A stretch of DNA of 64,000 nt from Chiridota heheva (lineage: Eukaryota > Echinodermata > Holothuroidea > Apodida > Chiridotidae), in contig JAIGNY010000885.1 of the NCBI GenBank assembly GCA_020152595.1, forward strand, positions 101,948 to 165,947, written 5' to 3'. The stretch's first letter is position 1; each line of letters starts with the position of its first letter. Position numbers and translations under genes: made by a program. The notes under the pieces were generated by a model. That model was given only the letters and a program-made list of their open reading frames with translations, did no database searches and had not been told where the DNA came from. This document shows positions 1 through 13,154 of this stretch, piece after piece.

Positions 1-820
1 AACTTCCTAGTGCCACCCTGTCCCTGTCTAAAACTTAAAATTTTTGGTATGTTTTAACAAGGAATTTAAAAGGAACTTAAAAAAAAATGAATAAAAAGAA
101 ACATTAGCATTAAGGTAATACTGCAGTTACTATACAGTACTTTCATCAGCTTCACTTCACAAAGTTTTCTGATTTTAGGTATAAGAAACACCACAATTTA
201 GTTCACTTCATAAATTATTTGCGAAGTATTTTGCCTTACAATTACTGAAAGAGCAGAAGACAGTGCAAAGTTCACAATAAATTTGCTATTAAGAATTAAT
301 TACCACAGCATGCAATTTAAACCTCAGTTATTACAATTTAAGTTTTATGGTCATGGTTATATGCAAGTTACTGTCAGGCACCCTGTAAATACAACTCACA
401 GCAATGTTTTTTTTTTTTTCATTGTATAAAAATATTATTAACACATATTTCACTTGTTTAAATTTTTGTTAAACTACCATTATGATATATCCAATGACTT
501 TTATTAAGCCTAGCTGTCTTAGCAGAGTATGAATACATTGCATTAAAGCTAAAAATGTTCATTGGTTGCCATTACACCAAGTGTATTTTTCAATGTTTTA
601 TATTAAACATTAACAGCTAATCATAGTTCTTTTCAAAAAGATGTTTCAAGAACAAATATTACAAGTATTTGACACAATAAAAGATGAGCAGCAATTAAAT
701 CAGATAACCTTTAATTAATATTGCACATTTCATCAGGCTGACAATAGGTTAATTTAGTGAATGCAATCATTTCAGTGACTTAAGTTTAACTTAACTTTAA
801 GAAGTGAAATACAAGAGGCA
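1..820. other. AT-rich DNA, no gene seen
   Basis: No convincing coding exon, RNA gene or element was recognised. A short poly-T run lies near 407-419. Confidence 0.5.
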
Positions 821-2290
821 TTGATGAAGCTAAAGAATAACAAAGCTGCAGGCAAGGATAATATAACTGCCGAGTTGTTAAAAGCTGATATATGCACATC
901 AGTATGGCTTTGAAGAACTGTTCAGAATTGTATGGGAAAAGGAAGTTATACCAAAATCATGAAACAAGGACTGATAACAAAATACCTAAGAAAGGCAATA
1001 CTACTGTATGCGATAACTGGCGCGGAATAACCTGAACATCCATACCAAGCAAAATATTTGGAAGAATTTTAATAGATGAAGATGAGAGATGAACAGGCTG
1101 GGTTTAGAAGAAGAAGGAATACCACCGAGCAAATTTTCATCCTGCGCAACATTCTTGAACAGGTGGTTGAATGGCAGTCAACCATATATATCGCCTTTGT
1201 TAAATTCAAGAAGGCGTTTGACTCAGTGCACAGAGAAAGCCTCTGGAAAATAATGGCAGCCTATGGTATTATACAAAAGATAATATGTTTGACTAAAGCG
1301 TTCTATGAAGACAGTGAATGTGCAGTTATAGATGATGGTGTGGAATCTGAATAGTTTCAAGTCAAAAGTGGTGTAAAGCAAGGTGATGTAATATCAGGGT
1401 TCCTTTTTCTGATGGTGGTAGACTGGGTGATGAAGAAAACGACTGATAATAACAGGAATAAAATTAGCTGGAATTTCATGTCAACCCTTGAGGACTTAGA
1501 TTTTGCTGATGATATCGCTCTACTTTCATTTACATATCAACACATGCAAACCAAAGTGACCAGACTCAATCAGTATGCTGCACAAACTAAGAATTGATAA
1601 GGATAAGACAGAGCTCATGAAAGTTAACAGCAAATGTGCAAAAAACAGTTCATATCGATAACCAACAACTAAATGAAGTAAACAAGTTCAGATACCTTGG
1701 TGCAACAGTAAGCTTACAAGGTAATGGCGAGGAAGATATCCAAAAGAGAATCTCTTAAGTAGAGTAGCATTTATGAAACTAAATAAGATATGGAACTCAA
1801 GCACATTCTCAACATATACAAAAATACGACTGTTTGACTCTTTTGTTAAGTCTGTACTCTTGTGTGGTTGCGTGACATAGAGAGTTAATGTAGCAGATAA
1901 TAAAAAGCTGGATACATTTATGTTCAAATGTTACAGGAGAGCTTTGAAGTTCAGATGGCCATATGTAATATCTAAAGATTAAATACTGAGAATCACTAAA
2001 CATGACAAAATCAGCACTGAAGTATAAAGAAGAAGGTGGAGGTGGATTGGGCATGTGATGCGCATGAGCACTATTAAGCACTGTGTGACAGCTACGACGT
2101 GGAAACCAGTGGGGAAAAGGAAAGTTGGTTTTCCTAGAACGACCTGGAGAAGGAGAGTTGAGAAGGAGAGGAATGTGATGGGAAGGAGCTCGTGGACAGA
2201 AGTCAGACAAGTTGCAAATAAGAGAGTCCAGTGAAGAGTGTACTGCAGCCTTATGGGCCTAGGAGGCCTGAAGATACTAGGTGAGGTGAT
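821..2290 (+). pseudogene. RTE-like non-LTR retrotransposon relic (reverse transcriptase and C-terminal region)
   Basis: This is a decayed reverse transcriptase read in several frames. The fragment near 830-890 gives 'KNNKAAGKDNITAELLKAD', the early RT motif of endonuclease/RT elements. 1076-1354 gives 'QAGFRRRRNTTEQIFILR' and 'KFKKAFDSVHRESLWKIM'. 1355-1597 gives 'VKSGVKQGDVISGFLF' and the catalytic 'DFADDIALLS'. 1680-2280 gives 'NKFRYLGATVSLQG', then 'RRRWRWIGHVMRM' and a 'GKRKVGFPRTTWRR'-like tail typical of RTE-type elements. Stops at about 1352 and 1597 and several frameshifts show that it is dead. No upstream endonuclease domain is visible, so it is 5' truncated. The clade is inferred from motif style; the RT identity is firm. 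Confidence 0.85.
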
Positions 2291-5200
2291 GTGAAGTTTA
2301 ACTTGTTAATAGAAAACTGAGCTAGGCCTACAGCTAATGAAACAAATAATTTACACTTCATGTAAAATAATAGTTCATTTATACAGGCAGTTGCAAGTAG
2401 AAAATGACAACTCCCTGATTTATATCATTTTAATATATTCAAGATTATGAAGAATTATTTTTTATTTTTTATTTCTGCATTATTTGTTAAACAACCTGTA
2501 AAATCTAGGAAGGTTCAACTTTACATTGTTCCATATTGGATGATAAGTTGTAATGTTGTGTACAGTATTTCAAACTCAATCCAATGGGTCATCAGGTCAC
2601 AGGCATATACAGTATGTGATTTAGAGACTGCCAATAGGTGTGTGTTTTCAAATGCATTTTCATTTGGATTAAAGCTGATGGTATCTAGTTTCATTAACTC
2701 TATACTGTACAATAATAACAAGTTTTCATAGTTGTTGCCTGCATTGAGAATTACAACAAATAAAAAGAAAAAGGATGGCCACTGCTATTAAAACAAAAAA
2801 TGAAGTATTACTTGATTTGAAATGAATTAGGGGTAACACGTTAAAGCCACAACATAGTGCATTTGCTGTGCCTGATTCTTTATTTATTTTATTGAATGTA
2901 TTTTAGTTTAAATCAGTAGGTATTTTTTCAATCGTGACTATTTTTTTGCAGAAAAAGGCCAGGCTTGAGAAATTGTTTCTTGTTTTAACAATGAGCATCG
3001 GTAGGTAGGCAACATTTTTTTTTGTAAAGGATGGCCTAATCTCTGCAAGAATTAGGTTATGAGGTCTTCACATACATCTTGTATATGACTGAATATAAGT
3101 ACTGAAGGGTAAAATTATAATGCCTATGTAATGAACATGTGTATAATGTATGTATTTACATATTCAACTATAAACAGGCTTTTGCATGTAGACTTTGAGT
3201 TTTGATAATATTTCATGAAGATCATTTCAGGTACTAAAACTAGTATAAAAACAAATTAATTTTTACAGGCATGGTAATTTTTTCTGCAGATGTTCACCAT
3301 GTTTGAAGAAATTTTAATCGATCTTCATTTGGTAATTCTTTGAGAAGACAGATTAACTTATTGAAGGTATATGTACTTTTAATTAGCTCATATGCATTAT
3401 TATGCATTTTTATTAGCTATCATTCAACACAAACAAACATAGACTTTTATATGGAGCTCTACATTCACACTTTACATATTACTAGCCTATGATACTATTT
3501 TTCTATATTACAGTTGTATAACAGCCTGACAGGTAACTAAAGTAGTACCTCATACTTGTGGTTAACTGTGATGGGTAATATGTATTAGGCAGCTAAAGAA
3601 AATGTGAATTAGACATCTAAAGAAAACATCTAGTAGACATCTGAAGTAGATAAGAGTGAAAAATTGTTCAGGTTTATAAAGGCGTCAGGTAAACATCTGA
3701 GGTAGATGCACATAAGAGTAGCAAATATTTGTCAGGTATAAAGAAATAATGTCAGGTATACATCTAATGTAGATGTACATGTGTAAGAATGGCAAATAGT
3801 TGTCGGGTTTAACAGCAAAATGTCAGGAAGACATCTAAAGTAAATATATATATATATATAATAGTGACAAATAGTTGTCAGGTTTGACCACCATATTTTA
3901 GTATGTCAGTATGTGAAATTTTAAGGAATATACTGGGCATAGTTCATTTTGTAATTCTTTACCTCAATAGCAACTTAAAGATATATGGTTGTGTTTAGGC
4001 AAAAATAAGTAAATTGTTTTAAAATATAACCCATCATAGTAGCAAAACATTTCATCAAAATCGGTTAAACATTGGTTAAATCTCAGGCCTCAATTTGCAT
4101 ACTTGATGCAAATTTTGTGATAAAGACATCAGGCCAGGGCGACCTTGACGTTTTCTTTAGTAAATCCTTTGTTACTTAAATGTCTTTCATAATTCATTAA
4201 AGTGGTGCTTAAAATTTGACCTGTTGAAAATTTGAGTATAAAATTTTAGTGCTAAGAACTGACGTTAAGAGCTGTTAGGACATGCAGTGCAGTGATTATT
4301 AAGAGATTATTTTTTTTTTCTCGACAGAAAGTGGGATAAATAATAGGTCGATTATATTTGCTCTCTGCTCTGATTGAAATGTGAACGGCTTTGATGGTTT
4401 CAGGATTGAGCTAACAGTCGTAGGATACGAAAAACAAAAACAAAAATCATAAGCCAACTAAAATTCATAAAGAAAAAGAAAATTCCTTAGCTGCATTAAC
4501 TTCGGGCCCACTATATGTTACTCATAGGCCTGGTAGCGTTAGGCATAGGACTATGTCCTTGTTGCATAAGTTAATTTCCTAGACAGACGGCCTACAGCTA
4601 ATTAAACAGCTGAGGTTGAAAACCTTCATTTTAGCTATTTAATCAATAATTATAGTACATGTCAATGAGGTTTCACTGCAATCAATTACTGATTTATGTC
4701 GAAGCCGTAACACTAACGTTAACGTCCGTGCAAAAAACAACGTTTTCAACAATCACCAAATTGTGTAAATTATTGGTCAGTACTATTTTGCGCACTAATT
4801 TTGGATTAAATTAAAGTGTTTTACTGGAATTTATTCATTAAATAAGCCAAAATAAAACATTTTACGTGTATTTCGAGATCAATCCAAGTAAATTTTCAGT
4901 GGAACTTGTTCCATACGCATTGTATCTTTCCGCAATGCGCATACTAGTCTCAACTTCAACAAATACACCTTAAATTGAGTTAAAACATGAAGTGCATTAA
5001 ATGAAAAATTGTTTGCAGAAAAATAATGCCAAATAAAATCTTGTAGAATAGACTCACTAACCAAATTTTACGATATCAATCATTTACTTAAATGTATACC
5101 TTGCTTTTCAAAGCATGTACGAAAAAATGACGCTGGAATAAAAATGGCTACATAAACTCATCACGTTTCCCCCACAATGTATGTATAGGAAGTTTCGTCT

Positions 5201-5624
5201 CTCGGCCTTCGTTAGAAAATTATATGCCTTAATACGTTAAAATGTTTTGGTCACTGCGTAATTTGGGCATGAACATTTGTGCTAAAAATTACAATTCAAT
5301 TCAAACTAGGCCCAGCATGCATGTCTATCTTCATGGAATATTATTAAACGAGAAAAAGAAAAATTCTTGAATACCTTTTACGAAAGGTGATGGGTGCAAA
5401 CACTTTTTCTAATGAAGTAAATGGATGTCGGCAAAGTTTCTATGGCAAATTTGAGACTCGCAGGTCTACCATCCCTCTTTATGTTCACTTTAAGTAATGC
5501 TAAAAAGTGTTTTCATTACATATAATATATAAGCAATCACTATTTTGTTTTTAGTTTTTATGGATAAAATGTGATCACAATTCTCAATCCTGGCAGGAAA
5601 TTGGCAAAGTTGTTTCCAATGTAG
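2291..5624. other. AT-rich DNA, no gene seen
   Basis: The short reading frames here lack domain signatures and flanking splice signals. A small (TA)n tract lies at about 3843-3860. Several short TATA-rich and poly-T stretches occur. Nothing was recognised. Confidence 0.5.
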
Positions 5625-5920
5625 TTGGCAAAACTAGTTGGCAAAACTAGTTGGCAAAACTAGTTGGCAAAACTAGTTGGCAAAACTAGTTGGCAAAACT
5701 AGTTGGCAAAACTAGTTGGCAAAACTAGTTGGCAAAACTAGTTGGCAAAACTAGTTGGCAAAACTAGTTGGCAAAACTAGTTGGCAAAACTAGTTGGCAA
5801 AACTAGTTGGCAAAACTAGTTGGCAAAACTAGTTGGCAAAACTAGTTGGCAAAACTAGTTGGCAAAACTAGTTGGCAAAACTAGTTGGCAAAACTAGTTG
5901 GCAAAACTAGTTGGCAAAAC
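5625..5920. repeat. Perfect 13-bp tandem repeat, about 22.8 copies
   Basis: The unit ttggcaaaactag repeats without a visible mismatch from 5625, giving 22 full copies plus 10 bases. Each junction creates the palindrome actagt. A diverged half-unit lies just upstream at about 5601 (ttggcaaagttg) and may be the founder. The complete homogeneity points to recent expansion. There are no unique spacers between units, so this is not a CRISPR array. Confidence 0.97.
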
Positions 5921-7930
5921 TTCTGGTCTTATTCCTAATAAGAATGACCTTTGCCACACCCATTGCCAATGTTTGTATATCATAGGCATATTTTGACTCA
6001 CTTGTCTTAAATTTTCTTAAACAGAACATTAATTACATTTCATGATATGTGGTCGGTCAATAAAAAGTTATCTGAGCATTTCAGTACTGCATGTCAGATA
6101 CGACAGGCTTATAACTACATGTGCTGTTACAAGTTACAAAGGTCAGTAGATAATCCTAATATTTAGAGTTAATAAAAATACAGTGAGCTAATAAGCCTAC
6201 AGTAATAGGTACACAAATATATGTTAACGAGATAGGCCTAAATGTACTCAAAAAATGAGTGGGTACCATCCAAAAAACAATGCTTAACTTAAATTTAGCT
6301 GTTATAAGTTAACTGAAGGGCTAATAATGCAGTACCATATTTGCATTGTGTCGTTATTTACTGGTACATATAAGCATATTAATGTGTCAATATTTAGCTT
6401 CTTACGTACTTAATAATTTTCCTGCAAGTGTTTCACACTTTTGATAAAAAGTTGATCTTCAAGCATGCACAAAGTTCACCTATTAAGTGAATTACTATTG
6501 CAGGCAAAAGAAGAGTATGCATAGATGCATTGTTTATATGTTCATATGCATTACACATTTCATACTCTATAATTTAATGCACAAAACTATGTACACATCT
6601 ACACTATCAAGTTGCATTGCAGATAATTTAAGCAGTAAAAAATATCACATTTGGATAATTATACATATAGTCTGAGAATATGATCTTATAATGTGATGAA
6701 TAGATCATGTCTATTTTTATTTTTGTATTCATCTCTCATCTTTATACAGGAAAACTCATTCAACTGAAAGCTGCATGGTTAAGGTGAGGCCTTGTTGAAA
6801 TAAAACATATAATAGCAAATATAAAATCAAACATCAGGAAAAGATTGGCAAAAAGACAAATCTATCAAAAGTAACAAACCATACATTAAAATGTATGATA
6901 AAAGCTGAGCCATTTAAAGAAGATTTCCACTTTCCAAGTTTTGATGATAATATATGTGAGTACTTATCTTATACTTATCTCCTCATGAAACTTGATGTTT
7001 AATGTACTTTCGGTGGTGGAATACTGACAAATAGGCCTATAGCTTGATATGGAATATAAAAAGAGTATGAACTTGGTAAATACATCAGCAGGTAGTATTT
7101 GCAGTTATTCAAATGATTAAATTTGCATTGTGTGATTTCTTATAGGGCCTTCAAAACCATTCCCTTGATGTAGCCTAGCATCAAACTTTGTAAAAGTGCA
7201 ACAATTCTTGGCATTTATATTTACAATTTATAGCCATACTATACAGGTACGATCTTATATCAATAAAAAAAGTGTAAAAAGAACCTTCATTCAGTGGCTA
7301 TTGCTTAGTTGAGAAAACACCCACAAGGTCCACCCTACCAAAAAGTATATCCCAGAAATAAATTCCAAATCAAATCCACATCTAGATATGATATAAATCA
7401 CATGCATAACCAGATAAAGACATAAAATTTATTCGTATATAATAAAATGAACATTGAATCAATTTGATATCTACCTTGATGTGGTCATGTAATTAAGTAT
7501 TACTCAGTGATGCTTTGTTTCATTTTGGATGGCCTAACTTTAGTGGGTTTATGGTTCAAATTAGTAGATAGGCCTACTGGCTGAAAACATATCGTGGGCC
7601 ATATCTACATTTTTTTTTTTTTTTTTTTGCTGATTCTGGTCATACTCGGATTTACGGGCTTATATCTTTTAAATTTGATTAAAGTTTTGATTAAGACCCA
7701 AAGCCTAGATTACAATCGCCGAGAGAGTTTCCACAGCGATTGTTTTGTGCAAAATTAATGATGAAATTAAGAACAAGAACAACCCATTTTACATTAATTT
7801 ACCGATAATCAATCGAGCACAATATGCGTAGTTTGCGTACGTAGTTTCCCGCACTGTGCCTACCAATTTTCCAGCGCTTGTAAAGTTCCTGGATGGTAAA
7901 CAACTTTTGGATTAACTCTATTAAGGTGTT
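5921..7930. other. AT-rich DNA, no gene seen
   Basis: No coding feature was recognised. A poly-T run lies at 7611-7628. Confidence 0.5.
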
Positions 7931-7935
7931 TTAGC

Positions 7936-8254
7936 TGACGTCATGAGATCACGTGACTTTTGTTTACATCGCCATTTTGTCTGGCGAGAACGATCGTCTG
8001 CTGCACACTTATTTAGACTTAAAAACGCGTGCATGATATTATATAAAATAATTTTTGTAAGATAATTATGCCGGAATCGTGATGTGCCCGTTGATTGCAC
8101 TAATAGACGTGTGCCGGGGAATAAAAAGACGTTTTCTTGATTTCCATCTGATTCTTATCGACGTTTGAAATGGGTTTCTACTGTACGACGCAACGTCTTT
8201 GAACCTTCGGTATTCACTTGGTCGGTGTCACGTCATATTCGGGAGATGACGTCA
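7936..8254. promoter_or_regulatory. CRE/E-box-rich, CpG-containing segment around a THAP-like sequence
   Basis: TGACGTCA palindromes (CREB/ATF-type sites) occur at 7936-7943 and 8247-8254, and a CACGTG E-box at 7950-7955. CpG density is visibly higher here than in the surrounding AT-rich DNA. The motifs could be promoter sites of a THAP-type gene or part of a transposon end. The assignment rests on motifs only. Confidence 0.25.
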
Positions 8255-8256
8255 TT
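8068..8256 (+). pseudogene. Degenerate THAP zinc-finger domain
   Basis: Starting from the ATG at 8068, the sequence reads as a broken THAP domain (C2CH zinc-coordinating DNA-binding module). The start gives 'MPES', a stop, then 'CAR'. A frame change follows, then 'DCTNRRVPGNKKTF', a second stop, and 'FPSDSYRRLKWVSTVRR'. It ends in 'SRHIRE', where family members have C-S-x-H. The FPxD..R..KW core and the N-terminal Met-Pro are diagnostic. Two in-frame stops, a frameshift and the lost third cysteine argue against a functional gene. THAP domains occur in host genes and in P-element-like transposases. No transposase core was found downstream, so the origin is open. Confidence 0.65.
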
Positions 8257-9912
8257 TTCTGTAGTGAAAACAAACCTTTGCGAGATACAGGTAGCAAGTC
8301 CGTATACGTTTACTGTGTGCGGTACGTGTAACATGTAAACAAACACAGCTGATCGCTTTGTTTTTACTCTAATGCGGGGCGAATGTGCGCGGTCGCTGTG
8401 CGGTCTGATGACCTCGGGTCACATTTCCGACCAAGTGAATAGCATTTGCAGTGAGCGCTTTAATGCCAGGTATGTAGGCTTTGTCTCCGTATAACGAACA
8501 ATCAGATGTCGTTCACGTAAAAGTTACTCTTCGTATACCCGGCGAATATATCAAACGTTATTCAAATATGAAGTAAAATCGCCGCCGAGAACAAAAACAA
8601 CTTCAAATTCGCTGAACTGGTAGGTAGGTAAGCAGGCAATATGTTTGTTGTACGTGTGATGTGACTTAGCTGTGTGAAACAAACGCAACGACGCTTTCCC
8701 GACAAAAAGGCTTCCAGATGAGTTTGAGTCACGTGATGAAATCCCTCTATGCGTAGTATAAGGACGAACGACGTCACGCTCTCTGGTGTACGTATAGAGC
8801 CTACGTGTGCATTAATTTATTATTTTGAGAAGAAAAAAGTCAGGAAAGTACAGTTTGTCTTTAATATGGCACATAAATCCCTACCAAACAATGATGTAGG
8901 CCTACTCAGTACAACGTACATGTATGCGTAGATAAACCCCTACCATTGTTTTGTAAGTGCCATCACAATTTTATCTTGGGTCTATCTGATGTTTTAATTT
9001 TTTTCAAATTGAATATACGGATAAGGAGATGCAACGGCCTATAACCTATAGGCTTATTGTCTAAGATGTTAGCGTGTAATTGCGATATTTTTACATCGAC
9101 TAACGTTAGTATCAGAAATCAGGAAAATATGTAGCCTACGCACTATTAATGCATTCGGCAATGTATTTAAATGCATGACTGGAATTTGCAGAAATTATCG
9201 ATTGGCTTAAAAAAAAAGCCTTCTTTAACATAAAGTTTATGATTTAATTTCAACGCTGTAGCCTGTGGGTGGGGAGGGGGTTCTAATAATTAATCAGTTA
9301 ATAGAAAGCTAAAATGTTGGTGTTATAGCTCATACTTAATTTGATAACGTTGTCATATCTGAAAAAGGATTTAGCTGAACTCTTATATATGCTATTCAAC
9401 CTTTTAAAATGCGTCACTTTAGACTTGTTGACATCATATTAGGCATAGGCTAGTTCTTTAAGATCAAGATTGACCTCCAAATAGTGTCATCACTGTTGAT
9501 ATAGCCCTGATATCATCTTGAGGTGATATAAATGTCAGAAATAAGAGTTAATAGACGAATCCCAGGTCACTATATATTGCAAAAGGAATTTATGTTTGAA
9601 ATTTCTGACACTACTAACAGGGGTTTCGGAAGGAACATACTGCAGTAATTGAGGGGAACTTTTCATTTTCAAAAAGGGGCACTTTTTGCTAAACATAACA
9701 CAACAAGATTACGGGCTTAGAAGGATTGGTCTCCCCATAAAAGAGCCCAAAGTAACACCACCACCACCACAAAAAAAAAAAAAAAATCAAAGACGACCAG
9801 AGTTAGTAAACTTGAGAACTTATCAATGTTGATTTTGAAATTGTCACGGAGCAAAGAAGTCCAATCGAATGACAAATTATCCTGAAGTGCAGTAAAGTCA
9901 GCATTCTTAAAA
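8257..9912. other. No gene seen
   Basis: The first 550 bases are relatively CpG-rich, with a second ACGTGA/TGACGTCA-like patch at 8728-8776. The rest is AT-rich, with a short poly-A run at about 9771-9786. No supported feature. Confidence 0.4.
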
Positions 9913-9913
9913 T

Positions 9914-10385
9914 CTAAACCAGTTTATTAGCTAGAGAAGACTTTGTGAAACAATACAGATCAAAACTAATGAGGTCATGATCACTACACCTTACCTTACC
10001 GCTACTTAGCACATTTTTAACCATACTTTCTTCACTACTGAAAATCAGATCAAGACATTTACTTCCACGCGCGGGAAACAACACATGCTGGGTGAAAAAG
10101 CAATCAGATACAGTCCCCAAAAACAATAACCCTCCTAGAAGCAACTTTCCTGAAGCAGTAAAGCAATTTCTGATTGTTCTCAGGGATGAAATTTGGTGAT
10201 CTATACACAACATCAACAACCACTGAACTACCAACATCGCCATTAACAATAAGCTCACACCATAGGCAATTTGAAAAACCAAAAGAAAACTGAGCAGTCC
10301 TATTTATACAATTAAAACTGTCTTTCGCAAACAATAAAACGCCACCTCCTCTACCAAAGTGGAGGAACGCACCACCTTGTCCTGA
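9914..10385 (-). pseudogene. Non-LTR retrotransposon AP-endonuclease fragment
   Basis: Reading leftwards from about 10370, one frame gives 'GGGVLLFAKDSFNC' and then 'VVVDVVYRSPNFIPENNQ', matching the beta-strand motif before the catalytic GDFN of APE-type endonucleases. 'VIVFGDC' follows. A frameshift near 10110-10140 moves the match to the frame with 'CLDLIFSSEESMVKNVLSS' and 'SDHDLISFDLY', the C-terminal SDH motif. This order is typical of CR1/Jockey-type ORF2 endonucleases. The RT domain is missing, so this is an isolated broken fragment. Confidence 0.75.
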
Positions 10386-10959
10386 TTCCTACACATATGA
10401 TTTGAGCATAGGCGGGATTCGGGGGAGAAAGGGGGAACTTGCCACCCCAACTTCCCCCAAATGTATACTTTTGTATGGTTATTTATATCATTATATATTA
10501 AACAGTGTTTGTGAAGACCCGCATGGTCAGACTAAAAACAAATTTATTTTTAGTTTTGATCAAAATTGACATGATGATTATAGGAATTTCAGTAGTTTCC
10601 AGGGTCTGATACATGATATCAGGAAGAGATACGTCCGATTTGGTCACTGAGTACCGTGGGCATAAAAAATTGGGCTAGAGAAATGATTACCTTAACCTTT
10701 AACCTTAGCCTTTAAATTCAAGGATCACTAAGTATTCCTTACTTGTATAGATTCTACAATCCTGGACAAAACTTAGAAGTCCCCATTATCCCAATAACAA
10801 ATAAGCAAAAATCACAACACTGAATATATTGAGCTCTTTGCCATGCTGAACTGCTTCAACAGACTCAGTTTTGTCCACGATTGTAGAACCAACTGACCAA
10901 AGATTATCTAAGAACTATGAGCACTAGACTAAAACAAAATGTTTTAATAAAATTTGTAA

Positions 10960-11400
10960 CAATGTGCACCAAAAGGAAAATACTTTTTACATTGTGAAAA
11001 TACAACATTCAAATAGTGTCCAGAACTTTATAAATTATGCGGAGAGACAGTGGTGTATTCAACTTTCGGTTCCAGGAGGGGCAAACATTATTTGTATGAA
11101 AAGGGCTATACCGAGAGGCGTGGGAACGTTGGGGAAAGGGAGAAAACTGCCCCTGGAAGGATTTGACTTTCCCGTTAACATAATTGTAAACATGAAGTAA
11201 AATTATTGGAAATTTTGGTAAAAATAATAATAAATAGTAAGTTCAGTTCAAATAATGTTTGCCCCCCCTCCCCCCCCCCCCCTTCCTCCTGGAACCGAAA
11301 GTTGAATACACCACTGTCTCTCCACATAATTTAGAAAGTTCTGGACACTATTTGAATGTTGTATTTTCATAATGTTAAAAGTATTTTCCTTAGGCCTATA
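10960..11400. repeat. Inverted repeat, ~125-bp arms around a ~170-bp spacer
   Basis: The left arm (about 10970-11090) contains 'gtgtccagaactttataa' and 'gagacagtggtgtattcaac'. The right arm (about 11255-11395) is its reverse complement with few differences. The right arm also carries a C-rich block at 11262-11282. The spacer has 'gcccctggaaggatttgac' and 'cccgttaacataattgtaa', which recur at 57735-57775, so this belongs to a dispersed family. The arrangement suggests two opposed copies or a snap-back element. Confidence 0.8.
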
Positions 11401-12415
11401 TATTGAAAACTTTGGTAAAAATATTGGAAGTTTGGCAAACATGAATTAAAAATTTCTCGAAAATTGAAGAAAATGTCCAGAAAATCGAAAAAACTTTCCC
11501 AAAAATGAAGAAAAGTATTCCAAAAATTTAATTTAATTTTTTAATTTAAACATTGGAAGAAAATTGCATGAAAATTTTCCAAAATTAAAAATTCACTAGG
11601 GGCAAATTAATCACCAAATTATTTGGATATTTATTTAACCTTAAAAATGTATTATTACAGTTTATTTCCCGAATATGTATAATCTGCTACCTACATTTAA
11701 TCTATGAAATATCCCTTCTGTATGTCCCCCCCCCCCCCCACTCCAGATTACTTGAAAAGGCCTATGGTTTACCTGGTTGCATGGTCCTTGCGTTCGACAG
11801 TTCGAACTGTCACATTATGTAGCAGGAAGTATAGGAATGAATAAACATTGTTTGCACGTCAAGTGTAAAATTCCACTCTTTCAGGGTTTTTTAACACAAT
11901 AACTGGGGGCCGCAGCCCCCACACAGCAAAGTGTCCCCCAGTTGAGCTTATTGGCCCCCAGGATGGTACCAGTTTGGTCCCTAATATATATAACCAAACA
12001 AATATAACTGCAATTTTTTTTTTAAAGGAAAAGAATATCCCAAAAATGGAAGAAGAAAACAATTTGAAAATTTAAATGTTCATTAATGAAAATTGCCCGA
12101 AAATTTACAAAATAAAAATCCCGAAAATGAGCAAAATTTCCTAAAAATCAGCAAATGTTCCTGAAAATGAGCAAACTTACGATACTAGAATAGATTATTG
12201 TGGAACTACCCGAAAATGTTGAAAATGTTCTAAATACGAAGGAAAACCTCTACAAAATCATTTTCCTAAATAAGAGCAATTTGAACGTTATTATAAAAAT
12301 TTAGTATAACAATGCGATTGTCCGCTTGTAACCGGGAATTTTTTTCGGGTCTTGCCCACCCTCCCCGGTCCCCACCCTGAGAGAATATTCTTCCTACACC
12401 CCTGTCTACTTTCGT
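11401..12415 (-). mobile_element. Member of the GCGTAGGAAG-ended repeat family, reverse orientation, degenerate
   Basis: The interior is made of drifted units of the type aaaattgaagaaaatttcc (11445-11590, 12010-12300). The reverse complement of 12330-12412 ('gacccgaaa', 'cccggttacaag') matches the left end of the copy at 14667. A second, C-rich block lies at 11727-11741. The left boundary is uncertain. Confidence 0.5.
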
Positions 12416-13150
12416 TTTGTTCTTTCTTTCTGCTAAGTAAATTTATCCCCAAGCTACTAGGCCCTTTGAATTAATACAAAAATGAAAACACCTCAATAAG
12501 CTGACGAGGCACCGCTGCAAGAGACTATCGACAGATAGAGTTTAGTTAGATACAAAATCAAAATCAAAAACTATACTCAGCTTTACTACTAAGCTAAGTA
12601 TTAAGCAAAGGAGGAGGGGGAGGGGGGGGGGCGTAATACGATTTGAAAATTTGTCGAAAAGTTCCCTTTTGTGTATCCCCTCCCCTCAATTTCTTAAAAA
12701 AGCAATGCAACCTTTAGCAGTTTAGTATCCCTTTAACATGTAAACTTATTGTGTGGACATGAATTTTGAAATATATATCATTTTCAGTTTTTGTATAGGT
12801 GTCACGTAATTCCTGAACTGCTGAAAGCTGTTGACAGATGAGTAGCCATATACACAGTGGTCATGCAGTCTGCGGAGAGTCTCTATACATAAATTATGTT
12901 TGTTGGAATGAATACATTGTAAGCATCTTAAAAGAATTGTTTTTACAAGAAAAGTAACCGGCGTATTACCTGATTACTTCAAGTGTTGTTTTGCACAGCA
13001 AAAAGCTGTTATCCGTGCTATGCTGTTGTCGTCTGACAGTCACAGTCTAAATGAAAAGCATAGTATCGGACAAATACAATATGACCAGTGATATGACAGT
13101 ATAATATGCAATGTTAAAATCGAAAATGTTATAATAAAGCAATAAAAGGC
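12416..13150. other. No gene seen; G-rich patch
   Basis: A purine tract at 12608-12632, with long G runs, could form a G-quadruplex. No coding signal was recognised. Confidence 0.45.
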
Positions 13151-13154
13151 TACA

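Noticed and set aside
5625..5920. CRISPR-like array
   Set aside because: Units are contiguous with no spacers and the context is eukaryotic.
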